NCBI GenBank assembly: GCA_946811695.1
Contig: OX328130.1
Coordinates: 77,725,581 to 77,789,580 of the forward strand
Length of the DNA stretch: 64,000 nt
Source of the DNA: Gonocerus acuteangulatus
Taxonomy: Eukaryota > Arthropoda > Insecta > Hemiptera > Coreidae
Direction: 5' to 3'
Both the position numbers and the translations under genes were made by a program. Numbering within the stretch: the stretch's first letter is position 1; every line of letters begins with the position of its first letter. The notes below the pieces were generated by a model. It had not been told where the DNA came from, made no database searches, and saw nothing but the letters and a program-made list of their open reading frames with translations. Of this stretch, positions 1-11,700 are shown one piece after another.

Positions 1-264
1 AAATCAAGTATAGTATATTCTGCATATAATCCTGAGGATTTTAGTATAAATCAAGTATAGTATATTCTGCATATAATCCTGACGATTTTAGTATAAATCA
101 AGTATAGTATATTCTGCATATAATCCTGTGGATTTTAGTATAAATCAAGTATAGTATATTCTGCATATAATCCTGAGGATTTTAGTGTAAATCAAGTATA
201 GTATATTCTGCATATAATCCTGAGGATTTTAGTATAAATCAAGTATAGTATATTCTGCATATAA
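1..264. repeat. 47-bp tandem repeat, about 5.6 copies
   Basis: Units start at 1, 48, 95, 142, 189 and 236, each opening with AAATCAAGTATAGTATATTC. The copies differ by single bases, for example CCTGAGGAT, CCTGACGAT and CCTGTGGAT. The array is cut by the left window edge, so its true length is unknown. The last unit stops after about 29 bp, where unrelated sequence begins. I see no coding potential. Confidence 0.95.
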
Positions 265-386
265 TTGGTAACACAAGTAATATTAGCTGGGAAAAACAAA
301 TCCAAATTTTATCTAATCGTGCTGTAATTAATTTTCATCTCTATAGTTTGAGTCATAGAAGAAAACGAGTGAGAAAAAAGGTATTT

Positions 387-537
387 ACGGCGCTTCAATA
401 TCTAGCGCCGACATCCAGGGTGGAGCGAGGAATTTTCCCAACAAGCCGTGGGATGAGAAAATTCCTCCCGGCGGCGGTGGGGATCGAACCCACCATCTCC
501 GCTTATGAATCTCACGCATTAACTACGGGGAGACCCC
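387..537 (-). mobile_element. tRNA-derived SINE, family A, copy 1
   Basis: Read on the minus strand from 537 down, the sequence opens GGGGTCTCC and carries a tRNA-like head with the loop ATTCATAAGC and a B-box GGTTCGATCCCC. The body follows (GGAATTTTCTCATCCCACGG, then CCCTGGATGTCGGCGC) and ends GCGCCGTAA. The same order occurs on the plus strand at 5455-5618. Box A is damaged here and the acceptor stem does not pair, so this is a SINE and not a tRNA gene. I see no clear target duplication or surviving poly-A, which suggests an older insertion than the 5455 copy. Confidence 0.8.
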
Positions 538-689
538 ATCTGCTGTTGTTATTGGAACAATTAAATCTGTAGAATTTATTACCATCTGTAATCTATTTAC
601 ATGAGCGCTCATATTTTCAACGGAATATTACTGATGCTTCCAAAATTAATTTATTTATGGGGAAGGATTATTTACAAGTTGGTACCTTT
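538..689. other. unannotated AT-rich spacer
   Basis: No repeat, dyad or coding feature could be supported here. Confidence 0.5.
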
Positions 690-790
690 ATTTTGTGTCT
701 CGATTGAGGTTGCATTCATGATTAAATTTTTGAAAAAATTCTTCAAACCGATATAAATAATATCGATAATAAAATATCGATCCCACTTAG
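690..790 (+). repeat. dispersed repeat F8
   Basis: The GATTGAGGTTGCATTCATGA stretch, followed by TTCTTCAAA and a GATATCGAT-rich end, recurs at 32848-32935 in the same orientation and at 35585-35705 in the opposite orientation. It stands next to an F1 copy here and at 35.3-35.7 kb, which suggests F8 and F1 are parts of one larger element. No coding capacity is visible. Confidence 0.6.
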
Positions 791-965
791 AAGAAACCGT
801 TCACTTAGCAAATGATTGAACGAGTTCGTTAACCACCAAAATCGGTCAACCGGAAGGGGGGTCTACCCAAGACCCAAAACACAAATTTGACCATCCCAAT
901 CGTCTTTTTTGTTATATTTTAACGAAACTTGGTATTCGTTGTGCACATCTAAAGAGAAAACTACG

Positions 966-1040
<75 letters not shown>

Positions 1041-1260
1041 GAAATCCCTTCATTAGGACGGGAGGGGGGAGGTACTCTGGAGCGAAATTACTAATTTCCT
1101 CATACCGGTCGTATTTTCTGTTGTATTGTAACGAAACTCGGAATAGGTCGTACTCGTCTAATTAGAAGGAAGTGTTGTAAAAATGAACTAAACCGGTCTA
1201 TCGGAAGGGGTGTTTACTTTGTATTATGTTTGAATAGAACCTTCCAGCGAACTTAAGTTT
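791..1260 (+). repeat. dispersed repeat F1, tandem partial units
   Basis: This contains the F1 signature GAACGAGTTCGTTAAC at about 818-833, followed by AAAATCGGTC. Roughly 140-bp internal units repeat imperfectly: the CCGGAAGGGG, AACGAAACT and TTGTAAAAA motifs each recur, with a long poly-A run interrupting the first unit. Related copies lie at 33773-34060 (+), 35270-35529 (-), 30215-30355 (-, diverged) and 42490-42725 (+, diverged). No protein is evident. Confidence 0.65.
970..1038. repeat. poly-A tract of about 69 bp
   Basis: An uninterrupted A run sits at the TTGTAAAAA point of an F1 unit. The neighbouring unit has only five A's at the equivalent place (about 1185). It therefore looks like expansion of an internal A run and not the tail of a separate retrotransposon. 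Confidence 0.85.
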
Positions 1261-1263
1261 GCC

Positions 1264-1402
1264 GCTAGGAGTGCCACTGTCTTGATATTACCTCTCACGT
1301 CTACCACTAGGGGTGCCACTGTCTTGATATTACCTCTCACGTCTACCACTAGGGGTGCCACTGTCTTGACATTACCTCTCACGTCTACCACTAGGGGTGC
1401 TG
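1264..1402. repeat. 42-bp tandem repeat, about 3.3 copies
   Basis: Units begin GTGCCACTGTCTTG at 1271, 1313 and 1355, with a partial unit at 1397. Each carries ATTACCTCTCACG and CTACCACTAGG. Because 42 is a multiple of three, one frame stays open by chance (1282-1470). It is repetitive and has no recognisable domain, so I do not call it a gene. Confidence 0.9.
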
Positions 1403-1483
1403 TATCCCGTTCCTACTTCAGACCAAAAGGCGAAAATGTGAAGTTTTCATTTATTTATTTTAGTAGTTGAGTACCACACAAAC

Positions 1484-1822
1484 ACAAAACTCTGCAAGGA
1501 AATTAATATAAAAAAATAATAATTAAAATAATTAGATTGAATAGCTCGTTAAAAATGTAAAAGAGCAGAACTATTCATGTTTTTATTTTATTTATATAGG
1601 TTATTTTAAGCAAATTATTCAGGAATGCAGTCTACCCAGAATCTGAGGAAAGTTCTTGGTTATGCAGCTCCTGCGTGACGGACTTTTGTCCCTATGAGAA
1701 GACTTCAGCCTCAGTGAGAATCGAACCCGCGACCTTAGTAGCTTTTTAAACGAATAGCTTACAGACATTGTTAGTTTGAGCGATAGGCCTAAGTACTCTC
1801 CCACCACCTAGATCCTTTGATT
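1484..1822 (-). mobile_element. tRNA-derived SINE, family C
   Basis: On the minus strand the head near 1820 reads TAGGTGGTGGGAGAGTACTT and leads to a B-box-like GGGTTCGATTCTC at about 1718-1706. A body with GGAGCTGCATAACCAAGAA and TAGACTGCATTC follows. The body and tail recur at 32955-33160 in the same orientation without the tRNA head, so that copy is 5'-truncated. The open frame at 1619-1807 on this strand is the SINE read through and not a gene. Confidence 0.65.
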
Positions 1823-2110
1823 AGCACAATAGGCCAATAGCTATTCATTGAATAGTTAATTGTATTTGAGAAACTAGTGTCGTGTGAATAAATAACTACC
1901 GTCCTAATAGATTCAGCAGCTCTGTCGGAGTCAATGGCAGGTCACCTCTATGGGGCTTATTGGCTCCCACATTGCGAGAATATCATTAATATCCCCAACA
2001 ACAAACAGGAATACCGTAACAATAGGACAACACCATCTCTATTACGCCTTACAAACAAATACTTAATAAATATGCCTTATAAACATTTTTACAGTCAAAT
2101 ATTATTCCAA
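1823..2110. other. unannotated spacer
   Basis: There is no supported feature. The short open frame at 1934-2146 has no recognisable motif and runs into the MITE arm at 2111. Confidence 0.5.
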
Positions 2111-2379
2111 TATGTCGTCGATAGATATGCAAAGTATGGAATGTGAAAAGCGGTTTGGTAGCTTTTAGATGACTTTATATATATTTTATCTTATAATATA
2201 TTTTAGTTAGACTTAATGCACATTGGTTACTTTGATTTTCTGTAATTGATAATTATTTTTCTTTAATTTTCGAGAGTTTGCCACGACGTACATCAGTCCA
2301 ACAGCTATCAGTAAAGATTGAAAACGAAAAATGCGTTTTTTGACATTCGATACTTTGCATTTGAATCGACGATGTCATA
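2111..2379. mobile_element. MITE family M, copy 1 (269 bp)
   Basis: The ends are inverted repeats. The left arm around 2115-2149 carries TCGTCGAT, then ATGCAAAGTAT and GAATGTGAAAA. The right arm at 2336-2379 is its imperfect complement. The interior motif GTACATCAGTCCAACAGC and the following TAAAGATTGA recur in copy 2 at 20106-20361, in the same orientation. There is no coding capacity. The target duplication is unclear, possibly TA or TAT, so the superfamily stays open; Tc1/mariner-type is one option. Confidence 0.75.
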
Positions 2380-2473
2380 TACAGCCTAATATATTTAAAA
2401 TATATTAAATATATTTATTTAAAGAATAACGAAGAATTAAAACATTAAAAATGACCATTGTGTTAAATTACGG

Positions 2474-2516
2474 GAATATCCGTTCCCTAATAATTATAAT
2501 TAGGGAACGGATATTC
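2474..2516. repeat. perfect hairpin with 18-bp arms
   Basis: GAATATCCGTTCCCTAAT pairs exactly with ATTAGGGAACGGATATTC across a 7-nt AT loop. No U-run or gene context supports a terminator role. It may be the centre of a small foldback element or a short palindromic MITE. Confidence 0.85.
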
Positions 2517-2631
2517 TGGTAAAATAAAATCCAAAATATGTACATATATATTTAATAAAAGGTTAATAATATGTAGTAAAAACATACTTAAAACACTATA
2601 AAATATTGAAAAGAAAAGCATAAATAATTAG

Positions 2632-2800
2632 AAAGCGCCTTAGGAGCTAAAAACTAAAATAAAATAGGTTAAAAATTCATTGTTATATGCCTCGAGTTTG
2701 GAAAATAATATCGACATGATTCTTTCGCTAGTTCATTTCTTTTAGAAAGCAGATTAAATGAATAAGACAATTGTTAAACAATAATTTGCTATAAATTTAT
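2632..2800 (+). repeat. dispersed repeat F2, copy 1
   Basis: GCCTTAGGAGC, AATAAAATAGGTTAAAAAT, TCGAGTTTGGAAAAT and ATCGACATGATTCTTTC appear in the same order at 36809-36975 on the same strand. The copies are clearly diverged. No open frame or terminal structure is visible. Confidence 0.7.
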
Positions 2801-2825
2801 TTAAAACGCATCTGCTTTCTAGACT

Positions 2826-2975
2826 ATGGCTGCCAGCCACCTTTCTCGATCATGGCTGCCAGCCACCTTTATCGATCATGGCTGCCAGCCACCTTTCTAG
2901 ATCATGGCTGCCAGCCATCTTTCTAGATAATGGCTTCCAGCCATCTTTCTAGATCATTGTTGCCAGCCATCTTTG
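2826..2975. repeat. 26-bp tandem repeat, about 5.8 copies
   Basis: Units ATGGCTGCCAGCCACC plus TTTCTCGATC start at 2826, 2852, 2878, 2904 and 2930, then decay. GGCTGCCAGCC is an internal dyad in each unit. Divergence rises from left to right. Confidence 0.9.
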
Positions 2976-3101
2976 CTTCTTGCAATTAGAAAAGACACAG
3001 TGATATAGACTCAAGCATTATTTTCTTTCTTGGTTTCCCTTTATTTTTTCAATTACAAAATAAAAGTAAAATCAAAATATGTAAAAGAAAAACCTGTTTA
3101 A

Positions 3102-4433
3102 CCCTTTCCGTACGCAAAGAGTCGCAAGGAGAAGTGTTCTCCTGTACGGGATACTCGCACCCGGTGTTGGTCCCCCTGTTCGGGATACTGGCAGCCGGCG
3201 TTGGTCCCTCTGTACGGGATACCCGCACCTGGCTTCGGGCCCCCTGTACGGGATACTGGCAGCCGGCGTTGGTCCCCCTGTACGGGATACCCGCACCTGG
3301 CTTCGGGCCCCCTGTACGGGATACTGGCAGCCGGCGTTGGTCCCCCTGTACGGGATACCCGCACCTGGCTTCGGGCCCCCTGTACGGGATACTGGCAGCC
3401 GGCGTTGGTCCCTCTGTACGGGATACCCGCACCTGGCTTCGGGCCCCCTGTACGGGATACTGGCAGCCGGCGTTGGTCCCTCTGTACGGGATACTTTTCC
3501 CACTCTCGGTCACAGCGCCTCGACTTTCAGCGATCTCCCCGCCGTACTTAAACTCGTATTTTATCATTTTTATTTTTATTTTGCTTACAATGATTATTAA
3601 TTTTTATTTATGCTGAATTAGTTTGGCATTTAAATAATTATTTTAAGTTGAATAACGTTCTTTAAAAATAAGTAATAAAAAAGCTATATTATATATACGA
3701 GTAAAAAAAAAGGTTTCTTTTCAGTTACCATTTGCCCTCTCTTTTATGAATAATAAGCAAGGGAATTAAATACTCAATAACTACGGCAAATAAATTTTCC
3801 ATCTTCATTTTTGATCCGTGACTTTGTACACCGGCGGAGTTAAATTTTTTTTTATGTATACAATTTAGTTACAAAAACAAAAGCCTAATTATAAATATTT
3901 ACAGTTAATTCAATGAATTATTTAATTAAATATGTAATATATTAAACATTTTAATTAAATATTAAATATTTAAAAAAAAAATGGAGGACACGCAATAAAA
4001 AAAAACAGTTTTTCTAAATTTAACAAAACACAAATATAAGATCTTAACTTCAGGGCTAAAAGTTGACTGATTTTGCAAATAAATGCAGTTAGGAATGTTC
4101 AGAAGTATAAAAACAAACGGTAATTTGACTAGGGTGGACATGGTAACTGGGCAGAGAAAACAACGAGTTGTAATTCGACTGAAAACGACCAAAAACTTCA
4201 TTCAAATGCCATCTAGTAATAGACGGGAATACTAGAAGTACAATACGGTAACGCTAGATAGCTCTAAAGTCGAGAAATGAGAAGATAAAAAATGCGAGAG
4301 ATACGCCGAGCTCTCGACTGCTGTACAAGTCCACGGTACGTGGGTCCCGTCTTCCTTCGACTTCTACACAAGTCCACGGTATCTGGGTCCCGAGCGCTCT
4401 CGACTGCTGGAGCAGTCCACGGTACGGAAAGGG
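3102..4433. mobile_element. piggyBac-like non-autonomous element, copy 1
   Basis: The two ends are perfect inverted repeats: CCCTTTCCGTAC at 3102-3113 and GTACGGAAAGGG at 4422-4433. Both are flanked by TTAA (3098-3101 and 4434-4437), the hallmark of piggyBac insertion. The left part holds a 34-bp minisatellite. The middle, about 3530-4290, is AT-rich and unique to the family. The right end has three subterminal copies of GTCCACGGTA. No transposase is encoded. A second copy in inverse orientation lies at 15658-17356, with a much longer minisatellite. The overlapping open frames on both strands are products of the stop-free minisatellite. Confidence 0.85.
3137..3500. repeat. 34-bp minisatellite inside the piggyBac-like element
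   Basis: The unit is CCCTCTGTACGGGATACTGG plus CAGCCGGCGTTGGT. It alternates with a variant containing CCCGCACCTGGCTTCGGGCC, giving a 68-bp dimer. It is GC-rich in an AT-rich setting. Since 34 is not a multiple of three, every frame is entered in turn, which explains the set of Arg/Pro/Gly-rich open frames here. Confidence 0.92.
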
Positions 4434-4437
4434 TTAA

Positions 4438-4800
4438 ATGCTTTAAATTCACTAAAAAACTGCAGAATTTGATCAACAATTACGACTTCAGAATCAGAAA
4501 AAAAAATGTAAATACAATAACTTTCGTTCCGTAATAATAATAATAATTGCATATTATAAATTTAATTTTAGTATAATTAATTCTGTAAGTTTGAAGGTAT
4601 TTAGTGAAGTATCTAAGTTCTTAAAGAGCGAGATCTGAGCCGAGAAGCGCCACAAATACTAACCACTTAGGACTTAGAAATTGGACGAAACTTTCCCGTC
4701 GACTTTGGGGGACTTGGACCGTCCGGACTAATATAAAGTGAATAATTTGAACAAAATTAAATAATTTCCATAATAACAATTAAATAAATTAATATAACGT
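4438..4800. other. unannotated spacer
   Basis: AT-rich sequence with an (AAT)n stretch near 4535. No feature could be supported. Confidence 0.5.
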
Positions 4801-4809
4801 TTTGTTTAC

Positions 4810-4975
4810 TTTATTGCTCAAGCTCTTGGACCCGATGTCTTTTTTCGGTTTCGATTCTCACTAGGGGTGGAGAGTTTTCTTTCCAAATATAGAAAGGTAC
4901 TAACCCTACCCTGGCTAGAAAATGTTGGTAAATCGTATACAACACTTTCAAATCGCTGTCATAAATAAGTAAACG
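4810..4975 (+). mobile_element. tRNA-derived SINE, family B, plus copy
   Basis: GGACCCGATG followed by the B-box-like GGTTTCGATTCTCACTAGGG leads into a body with CCCTACCCTGGCTAGAAAA. The same order, better preserved, occurs on the minus strand at 5180-5362. Box A is decayed. It is non-coding. Confidence 0.65.
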
Positions 4976-5179
4976 TTAAAAAATTAAAATGGATGCAATT
5001 TTTGGAGTTATTAAGGGGTATTACTACGTCGCAACAATTTCTTATATGGGCAAAAATTCTTCCTTACATAATCGAAAATGATATCCAAGTGTGTTTTTCT
5101 GAAGAAAGTTTTTTTAAACTGGCAATAAATACGATATTCCTTGTGAAGTCCCGATGCTGAGTGAACGCGAGCTAATTTG

Positions 5180-5362
5180 AAGATAATTTATTATTTAAAT
5201 TTTAACGTCCATTTACGAATTTTAGGACGGGTTATCTATAGGTTACCACCCTTTTCTAGCCAGGATAGGGGTGATGCCTTTTCTTTTTTTCGAAAGAAAA
5301 GCCACCACCCCTAGTGGGAATCGAACTCACGCCTTAACCCTCACGGCCATCGGGTCTCCATT
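5180..5362 (-). mobile_element. tRNA-derived SINE, family B, minus copy
   Basis: On the minus strand from 5362: GGAGACCCGATGGCCGTGAG, then GCGTGAGTTCGATTCCCACT (box B), then CCTATCCTGGCTAGAAAAGG. It faces the plus copy at 4810 about 200 bp away, so transcripts crossing both could fold back. There is no poly-A at its end and no clear target duplication. Confidence 0.7.
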
Positions 5363-5454
5363 TGAAGATAATGTTTTGAGCGAGCTTCGATTGGTCTTTT
5401 TTTTAATTGTTAATTTTTTGTTGTCCCTCAATACATTTCAAAATTAAACCTATT

Positions 5455-5617
5455 GGGGTCTCCCGTGGTCTAATGGCTAGCGCCTGGGATTCATAAGCGG
5501 GAGATGGTGGGTTCGATTCCCAACCTCCGGCAGGAATTTTATCATCCCACGGCTCGCTGGTAAAATTCCTCGCTGCACCCTGGATGTCGGCGCTAATGAC
5601 CTAGATGTAGATGCGCC

Positions 5618-5665
<48 letters not shown>
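5455..5665 (+). mobile_element. tRNA-derived SINE, family A, young copy with target duplication
   Basis: The order is head GGGGTCTCCCGTGGTCTAAT (box A-like), the loop ATTCATAAGC, box B GGTTCGATTCCC, a body ending GCGCCGTA, and an A run of about 50 bp. A 14-bp direct repeat AAATTAAACCTATT flanks it at 5441-5454 and 5666-5679. It matches copy 1 at 387-537. The acceptor stem does not pair and the element continues past the tRNA part, so it is a SINE and not a tRNA gene. It landed in or beside the F3 repeat that carries the 50-bp satellite. Confidence 0.88.
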
Positions 5666-5670
<5 letters not shown>

Positions 5671-5679
5671 AAACCTATT

Positions 5680-5730
5680 TTTTTCTTTATTATTAAAAAT
5701 GAACATTTCAGAACAACAAGAAGTTTTGTA
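5680..5730 (-). repeat. left remnant of dispersed repeat F3
   Basis: Read on the minus strand this gives CTGAAATGTTCAT directly after the satellite. The F3 copy at 31930-32225 has CTGAAATGTTCATA at the equivalent point after its single monomer-like segment. This marks the far side of the F3 copy inside which the satellite expanded. Confidence 0.6.
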
Positions 5731-8700
5731 TAAGCTATATTTTTCGAATCGGACGATACTTTGGTGTCTTCAGTTTTCTCTAAGCTATATTTTTCGAATC
5801 GGACGATACTCTGGTGTCTTCAGTTTTCTCTAAGCTATATTTTTCGAATCGGACGATACTCTGGTGTCTTCAGTTTTGTATAAGCTATATTTTTCGAATC
5901 GGACGATACTCTGGTGTCTTCAGTTTTCTCTAAGCTATATTTTTCGAATCGGACGATACTCTGGTGTCTTCAGTTTTCTCTAAGCTATATTTTTCGAATC
6001 GGACGATACTCTGGTGTCTTCAGTTTTCTCTAAGCTATATTTTTCGAATCGGACGATACTCTGGTGTCTTCAGTTTTCTATAAGCTATATTTTTCGAATC
6101 GGACGATACTCTGGTGTCTTCAGTTTTCTCTAAGCTATATTTTTCGAATCGGACGATACTCTGGTGTCTTCAGTTTTCTATAAGCTATATTTTTCGAATC
6201 GGACGATACTCTGGTGTCTTCAGTTTTCTCTAAGCTATATTTTTCGAATCGGACGATACTCTGGTGTCTTCAGTTTTCTCTAAGCTATATTTTTCGAATC
6301 GGACGATACTCTGGTGTCTTCAGTTTTCTATAAGCTATATTTTTCGAATCGGACGATACTCTGGTGTCTTCAGTTTTCTCTAAGCTATATTTTTCGAATC
6401 GGACGATACTATGGTGTCTTCAGTTTTCTCTAAGCTATATTTTTCGAATCGGACGATACTCTGGTGTCTTCAGTTTTCTATAAGCTATATTTTTCGAATC
6501 GGACGATACTCTGGTGTCTTCAGTTTTCTCTAAGCTATATTTTTCGAATCGGACGATACTCTGGTGTCTTCAGTTTTCTATAAGCTATATTTTTCGAATC
6601 GGACGATACTCTGGTGTCTTCAGTTTTCTCTAAGCTATATTTTTCGAATCGGACGATACTCTGGTGTCTTCAGTTTTCTCTAAGCTATATTTTTCGAATC
6701 GGACGATACTCTGGTGTCTTCAGTTTTGTATAAGCTATATTTTTCGAATCGGACGATACTCTGGTGTCTTCAGTTTTCTCTAAGCTATATTTTTCGAATC
6801 GGACGATACTCTGGTGTCTTCAGTTTTCTCTAAGCTATATTTTTCGAATCGGACGATACTCTGGTGTCTTCAGTTTTCTCTAAGCTATATTTTTCGAATC
6901 GGACGATACTCTGGTGTCTTCAGTTTTCTATAAGCTATATTTTTCGAATCGGACGATACTCTGGTGTCTTCAGTTTTCTCTAAGCTATATTTTTCGAATC
7001 GGACGATACTCTGGTGTCTTCAGTTTTCTCTAAGCTATATTTTTCGAATCGGACGATACTCTGGTGTCTTCAGTTTTCTATAAGCTATATTTTTCGAATC
7101 GGACGATACTCTGGTGTCTTCAGTTTTCTCTAAGCTATATTTTTCGAATCGGACGATACTCTGGTGTCTTCAGTTTTCTCTAAGCTATATTTTTCGAATC
7201 GGACGATACTCTGGTGTCTTCAGTTTTCTATAAGCTATATTTTTCGAATCGGACGATACTCTGGTGTCTTCAGTTTTCTCTAAGCTATATTTTTCGAATC
7301 GGACGATACTATGGTGTCTTCAGTTTTCTCTAAGCTATATTTTTCGAATCGGACGATACTCTGGTGTCTTCAGTTTTCTATAAGCTATATTTTTCGAATC
7401 GGACGATACTCTGGTGTCTTCAGTTTTCTCTAAGCTATATTTTTCGAATCGGACGATACTCTGGTGTCTTCAGTTTTCTATAAGCTATATTTTTCGAATC
7501 GGACGATACTCTGGTGTCTTCAGTTTTCTATAAGCTATATTTTTCGAATCGGACGATACTCTGGTGTCTTCAGTTTTCTATAAGCTATATTTTTCGAATC
7601 GGACGATACTCTGGTGTCTTCAGTTTTCTATAAGCTATATTTTTCGAATCGGACGATACTCTGGTGTCTTCAGTTTTCTATAAGCTATATTTTTCGAATC
7701 GGACGATACTCTGGTGTCTTCAGTTTTCTCTAAGCTATATTTTTCGAATCGGACGATACTCTGGTGTCTTCAGTTTTCTATAAGCTATATTTTTCGAATC
7801 GGACGATACTCTGGTGTCTTCAGTTTTCTATAAGCTATATTTTTCGAATCGGACGATACTCTGGTGTCTTCAGTTTTCTATAAGCTATATTTTTCGAATC
7901 GGACGATACTCTGGTGTCTTCAGTTTTCTCTAAGCTATATTTTTCGAATCGGACGATACTCTGGTGTCTTCAGTTATCTCTAAGCTCTATTTTTCGAATC
8001 GGACGATACTCTGGTGTCTTCAGTTTTCTCTAAGCTATATTTTTCGAATCGGACGATACTCTGGTGTCTTTAGTTTTCTCTAAGCTCTATTTTTCGAATC
8101 GGACGATACTCTGGTGTCTTCAGTTTTCTATAAGCTATATTTTTCGAATCGGACGATACTCTGGTGTCTTCAGTTTTCTATAAGCTATATTTTTCGAATC
8201 GGACGATACTCTGGTGTCTTTAGTTTTCTCTAAGCTATATTTTTCGAATCGGACGATACTCTGGTGTCTTCAGTTTTCTCTAAGCTATATTTTTCGAATC
8301 GGACGATACTCTGGTGTCTTCAGTTTTCTCTAAGCTCTATTTTTCGAATCGGACGATACTCTGGTGTCTTCAGTTTTCTCTAAGCTATATTTTTCGAATC
8401 GGACGATACTCTGGTGTCTTTAGTTTTCTCTAAGCTCTATTTTTCGAATCGGACGATACTCTGGTGTCTTCAGTTTTCTCTAAGCTATATTTTTCGAATC
8501 GGACGATACTCTGGTGTCTTCAGTTTTCTCTAAGCTCTATTTTTCGAATCGGACGATACTCTGGTGTCTTCAGTTTTCTCTAAGCTATATTTTTCGAATC
8601 GGACGATACTCTGGTGTCTTTAGTTTTCTCTAAGCTCTATTTTTCGAATCGGACGATACTCTGGTGTCTTCAGTTTTCTCTAAGCTATATTTTTCGAATC

Positions 8701-11700
8701 GGACGATACTCTGGTGTCTTCAGTTTTCTCTAAGCTCTATTTTTCGAATCGGACGATACTCTGGTGTCTTCAGTTTTCCCTAAGCTATATTTTTCGAATC
8801 GGACGATACTCTGGTGTCTTTAGTTTTCTCTAAGCTCTATTTTTCGAATCGGACGATACTCTGGTGTCTTCAGTTTTCTCTAAGCTATATTTTTCGAATC
8901 GGACGATACTCTGGTGTCTTCAGTTTTCTCTAAGCTCTATTTTTCGAATCGGACGATACTCTGGTGTCTTCAGTTTTCTCTAAGCTATATTTTTCGAATC
9001 GGACGATACTCTGGTGTCTTCAGTTTTCTCTAAGCTCTATTTTTCGAATCGGACGATACTCTGGAGTCTTCAGTTTTCTCTAAGCTATATTTTTCGAATC
9101 GGACGATACTCTGGAGTCTTCAGTTTTCTCTAAGCTATATTTTTCGAATCGGACGATACTCTGGTGTCTTCAGTTTTCTATAAGCTATATTTTTCGAATC
9201 GGACGATACTCTGGAGTCTTCAGTTTTCTCTAAGCTATATTTTTCGAATCGGACGATACTCTGGAGTCTTCAGTTTTCTCTAAGCTATATTTTTCGAATC
9301 GGACGATACTCTGGTGTCTTCAGTTTTCTATAAGCTATATTTTTCGAATCGGACGATACTCTGGTGTCTTCAGTTTTCTCTAAGCTATATTTTTCGAATC
9401 GGACGATACTCTGGTGTCTTCAGTTTTCTCTAAGCTCTATTTTTCGAATCGGACGATACTCTGGTGTCTTCAGTTTTCTCTAAGCTATATTTTTCGAATC
9501 GGACGATACTCTGGTGTCTTTAGTTTTCTCTAAGCTCTATTTTTCGAATCGGACGATACTCTGGTGTCTTCAGTTTTCTATAAGCTATATTTTTCGAATC
9601 GGACGATACTCTGGTGTCTTCAGTTTTCTATAAGCTATATTTTTCGAATCGGACGATACTCTGGTGTCTTCAGTTTTCTCTAAGCTATATTTTTCGAATC
9701 GGACGATACTCTGGTGTCTTCAGTTTTCTCTAAGCTATATTTTTCGAATCGGACGATACTCTGGTGTCTTCAGTTTTCTCTAAGCTCTATTTTTCGAATC
9801 GGACGATACTCTGGTGTCTTCAGTTTTCTCTAAGCTATATTTTTCGAATCGGACGATACTCTGGTGTCTTTAGTTTTCTCTAAGCTCTATTTTTCGAATC
9901 GGACGATACTCTGGTGTCTTCAGTTTTCTCTAAGCTATATTTTTCGAATCGGACGATACTCTGGTGTCTTCAGTTTTCTCTAAGCTCTATTTTTCGAATC
10001 GGACGATACTCTGGTGTCTTCAGTTTTCTCTAAGCTATATTTTTCGAATCGGACGATACTCTGGTGTCTTTAGTTTTCTCTAAGCTCTATTTTTCGAATC
10101 GGACGATACTCTGGTGTCTTCAGTTTTCTCTAAGCTATATTTTTCGAATCGGACGATACTCTGGTGTCTTCAGTTTTCTCTAAGCTCTATTTTTCGAATC
10201 GGACGATACTCTGGTGTCTTCAGTTTTCCCTAAGCTATATTTTTCGAATCGGACGATACTCTGGTGTCTTTAGTTTTCTCTAAGCTCTATTTTTCGAATC
10301 GGACGATACTCTGGTGTCTTCAGTTTTCTCTAAGCTATATTTTTCGAATCGGACGATACTCTGGTGTCTTCAGTTTTCTCTAAGCTCTATTTTTCGAATC
10401 GGACGATACTCTGGTGTCTTCAGTTTTCTCTAAGCTATATTTTTCGAATCGGACGATACTCTGGTGTCTTCAGTTTTCTCTAAGCTCTATTTTTCGAATC
10501 GGACGATACTCTGGAGTCTTCAGTTTTCTCTAAGCTATATTTTTCGAATCGGACGATACTCTGGAGTCTTCAGTTTTCTCTAAGCTATATTTTTCGAATC
10601 GGACGATACTCTGGTGTCTTCAGTTTTCTATAAGCTATATTTTTCGAATCGGACGATACTCTGGAGTCTTCAGTTTTCTCTAAGCTATATTTTTCGAATC
10701 GGACGATACTCTGGAGTCTTCAGTTTTCTCTAAGCTATATTTTTCGAATCGGACGATACTCTGGTGTCTTCAGTTTTCTCTAAGCTATATTTTTCGAATC
10801 GGACGATACTCTGGTGTCTTCAGTTTTCTCTAAGCTATATTTTTCGAATCGGACGATACTCTGGAGTCTTCAGTTTTCTCTAAGCTATATTTTTCGAATC
10901 GGACGATACTCTGGTGTCTTCAGTTTTCTATAAGCTATATTTTTCGAATCGGACGATACTCTGGAGTCTTCAGTTTTCTCTAAGCTATATTTTTCGAATC
11001 GGACGATACTCTGGAGTCTTCAGTTTTCTCTAAGCTATATTTTTCGAATCGGACGATACTCTGGTGTCTTCAGTTTTCTCTAAGCTATATTTTTCGAATC
11101 GGACGATACTCTGGTGTCTTCAGTTTTCTCTAAGCTATATTTTTCGAATCGGACGATACTCTGGAGTCTTCAGTTTTCTCTAAGCTATATTTTTCGAATC
11201 GGACGATACTCTGGAGTCTTCAGTTTTCTCTAAGCTATATTTTTCGAATCGGACGATACTCTGGTGTCTTCAGTTTTCTATAAGCTATATTTTTCGAATC
11301 GGACGATACTCTGGAGTCTTCAGTTTTCTCTAAGCTATATTTTTCGAATCGGACGATACTCTGGAGTCTTCAGTTTTCTCTAAGCTATATTTTTCGAATC
11401 GGACGATACTCTGGAGTCTTCAGTTTTCTCTAAGCTATATTTTTCGAATCGGACGATACTCTGGAGTCTTCAGTTTTCTCTAAGCTATATTTTTCGAATC
11501 GGTTGATACTCTGGTGTCTTCAGTTTTCTCTAAGCTATATTTTTCGAATCGGACGATACTCTGGAGTCTTCAGTTTTCTCTAAGCTATATTTTTCGAATC
11601 GGACGATACTCTGGTGTCTTCAGTTTTCTCTAAGCTATATTTTTCGAATCGGACGATACTCTGGTGTCTTCAGTTTTCTCTAAGCTATATTTTTCGAATC

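Noticed and set aside
2474..2516. Rho-independent terminator
   Set aside because: The perfect hairpin lacks a U-run and lies in eukaryotic repeat DNA with no upstream gene. The same reasoning applies to 42285-42323.
3049..3616. Several Arg/Pro/Gly-rich open frames on both strands
   Set aside because: They are all readings of the 34-bp stop-free minisatellite, which rotates through frames. There is no domain, and the same occurs at 16484-17395.
5455..5530. Functional tRNA gene with a CAT anticodon
   Set aside because: The acceptor stem does not pair, there is no terminator T-run at the proper place, and the sequence continues into a SINE body and A-tail shared with 387-537.
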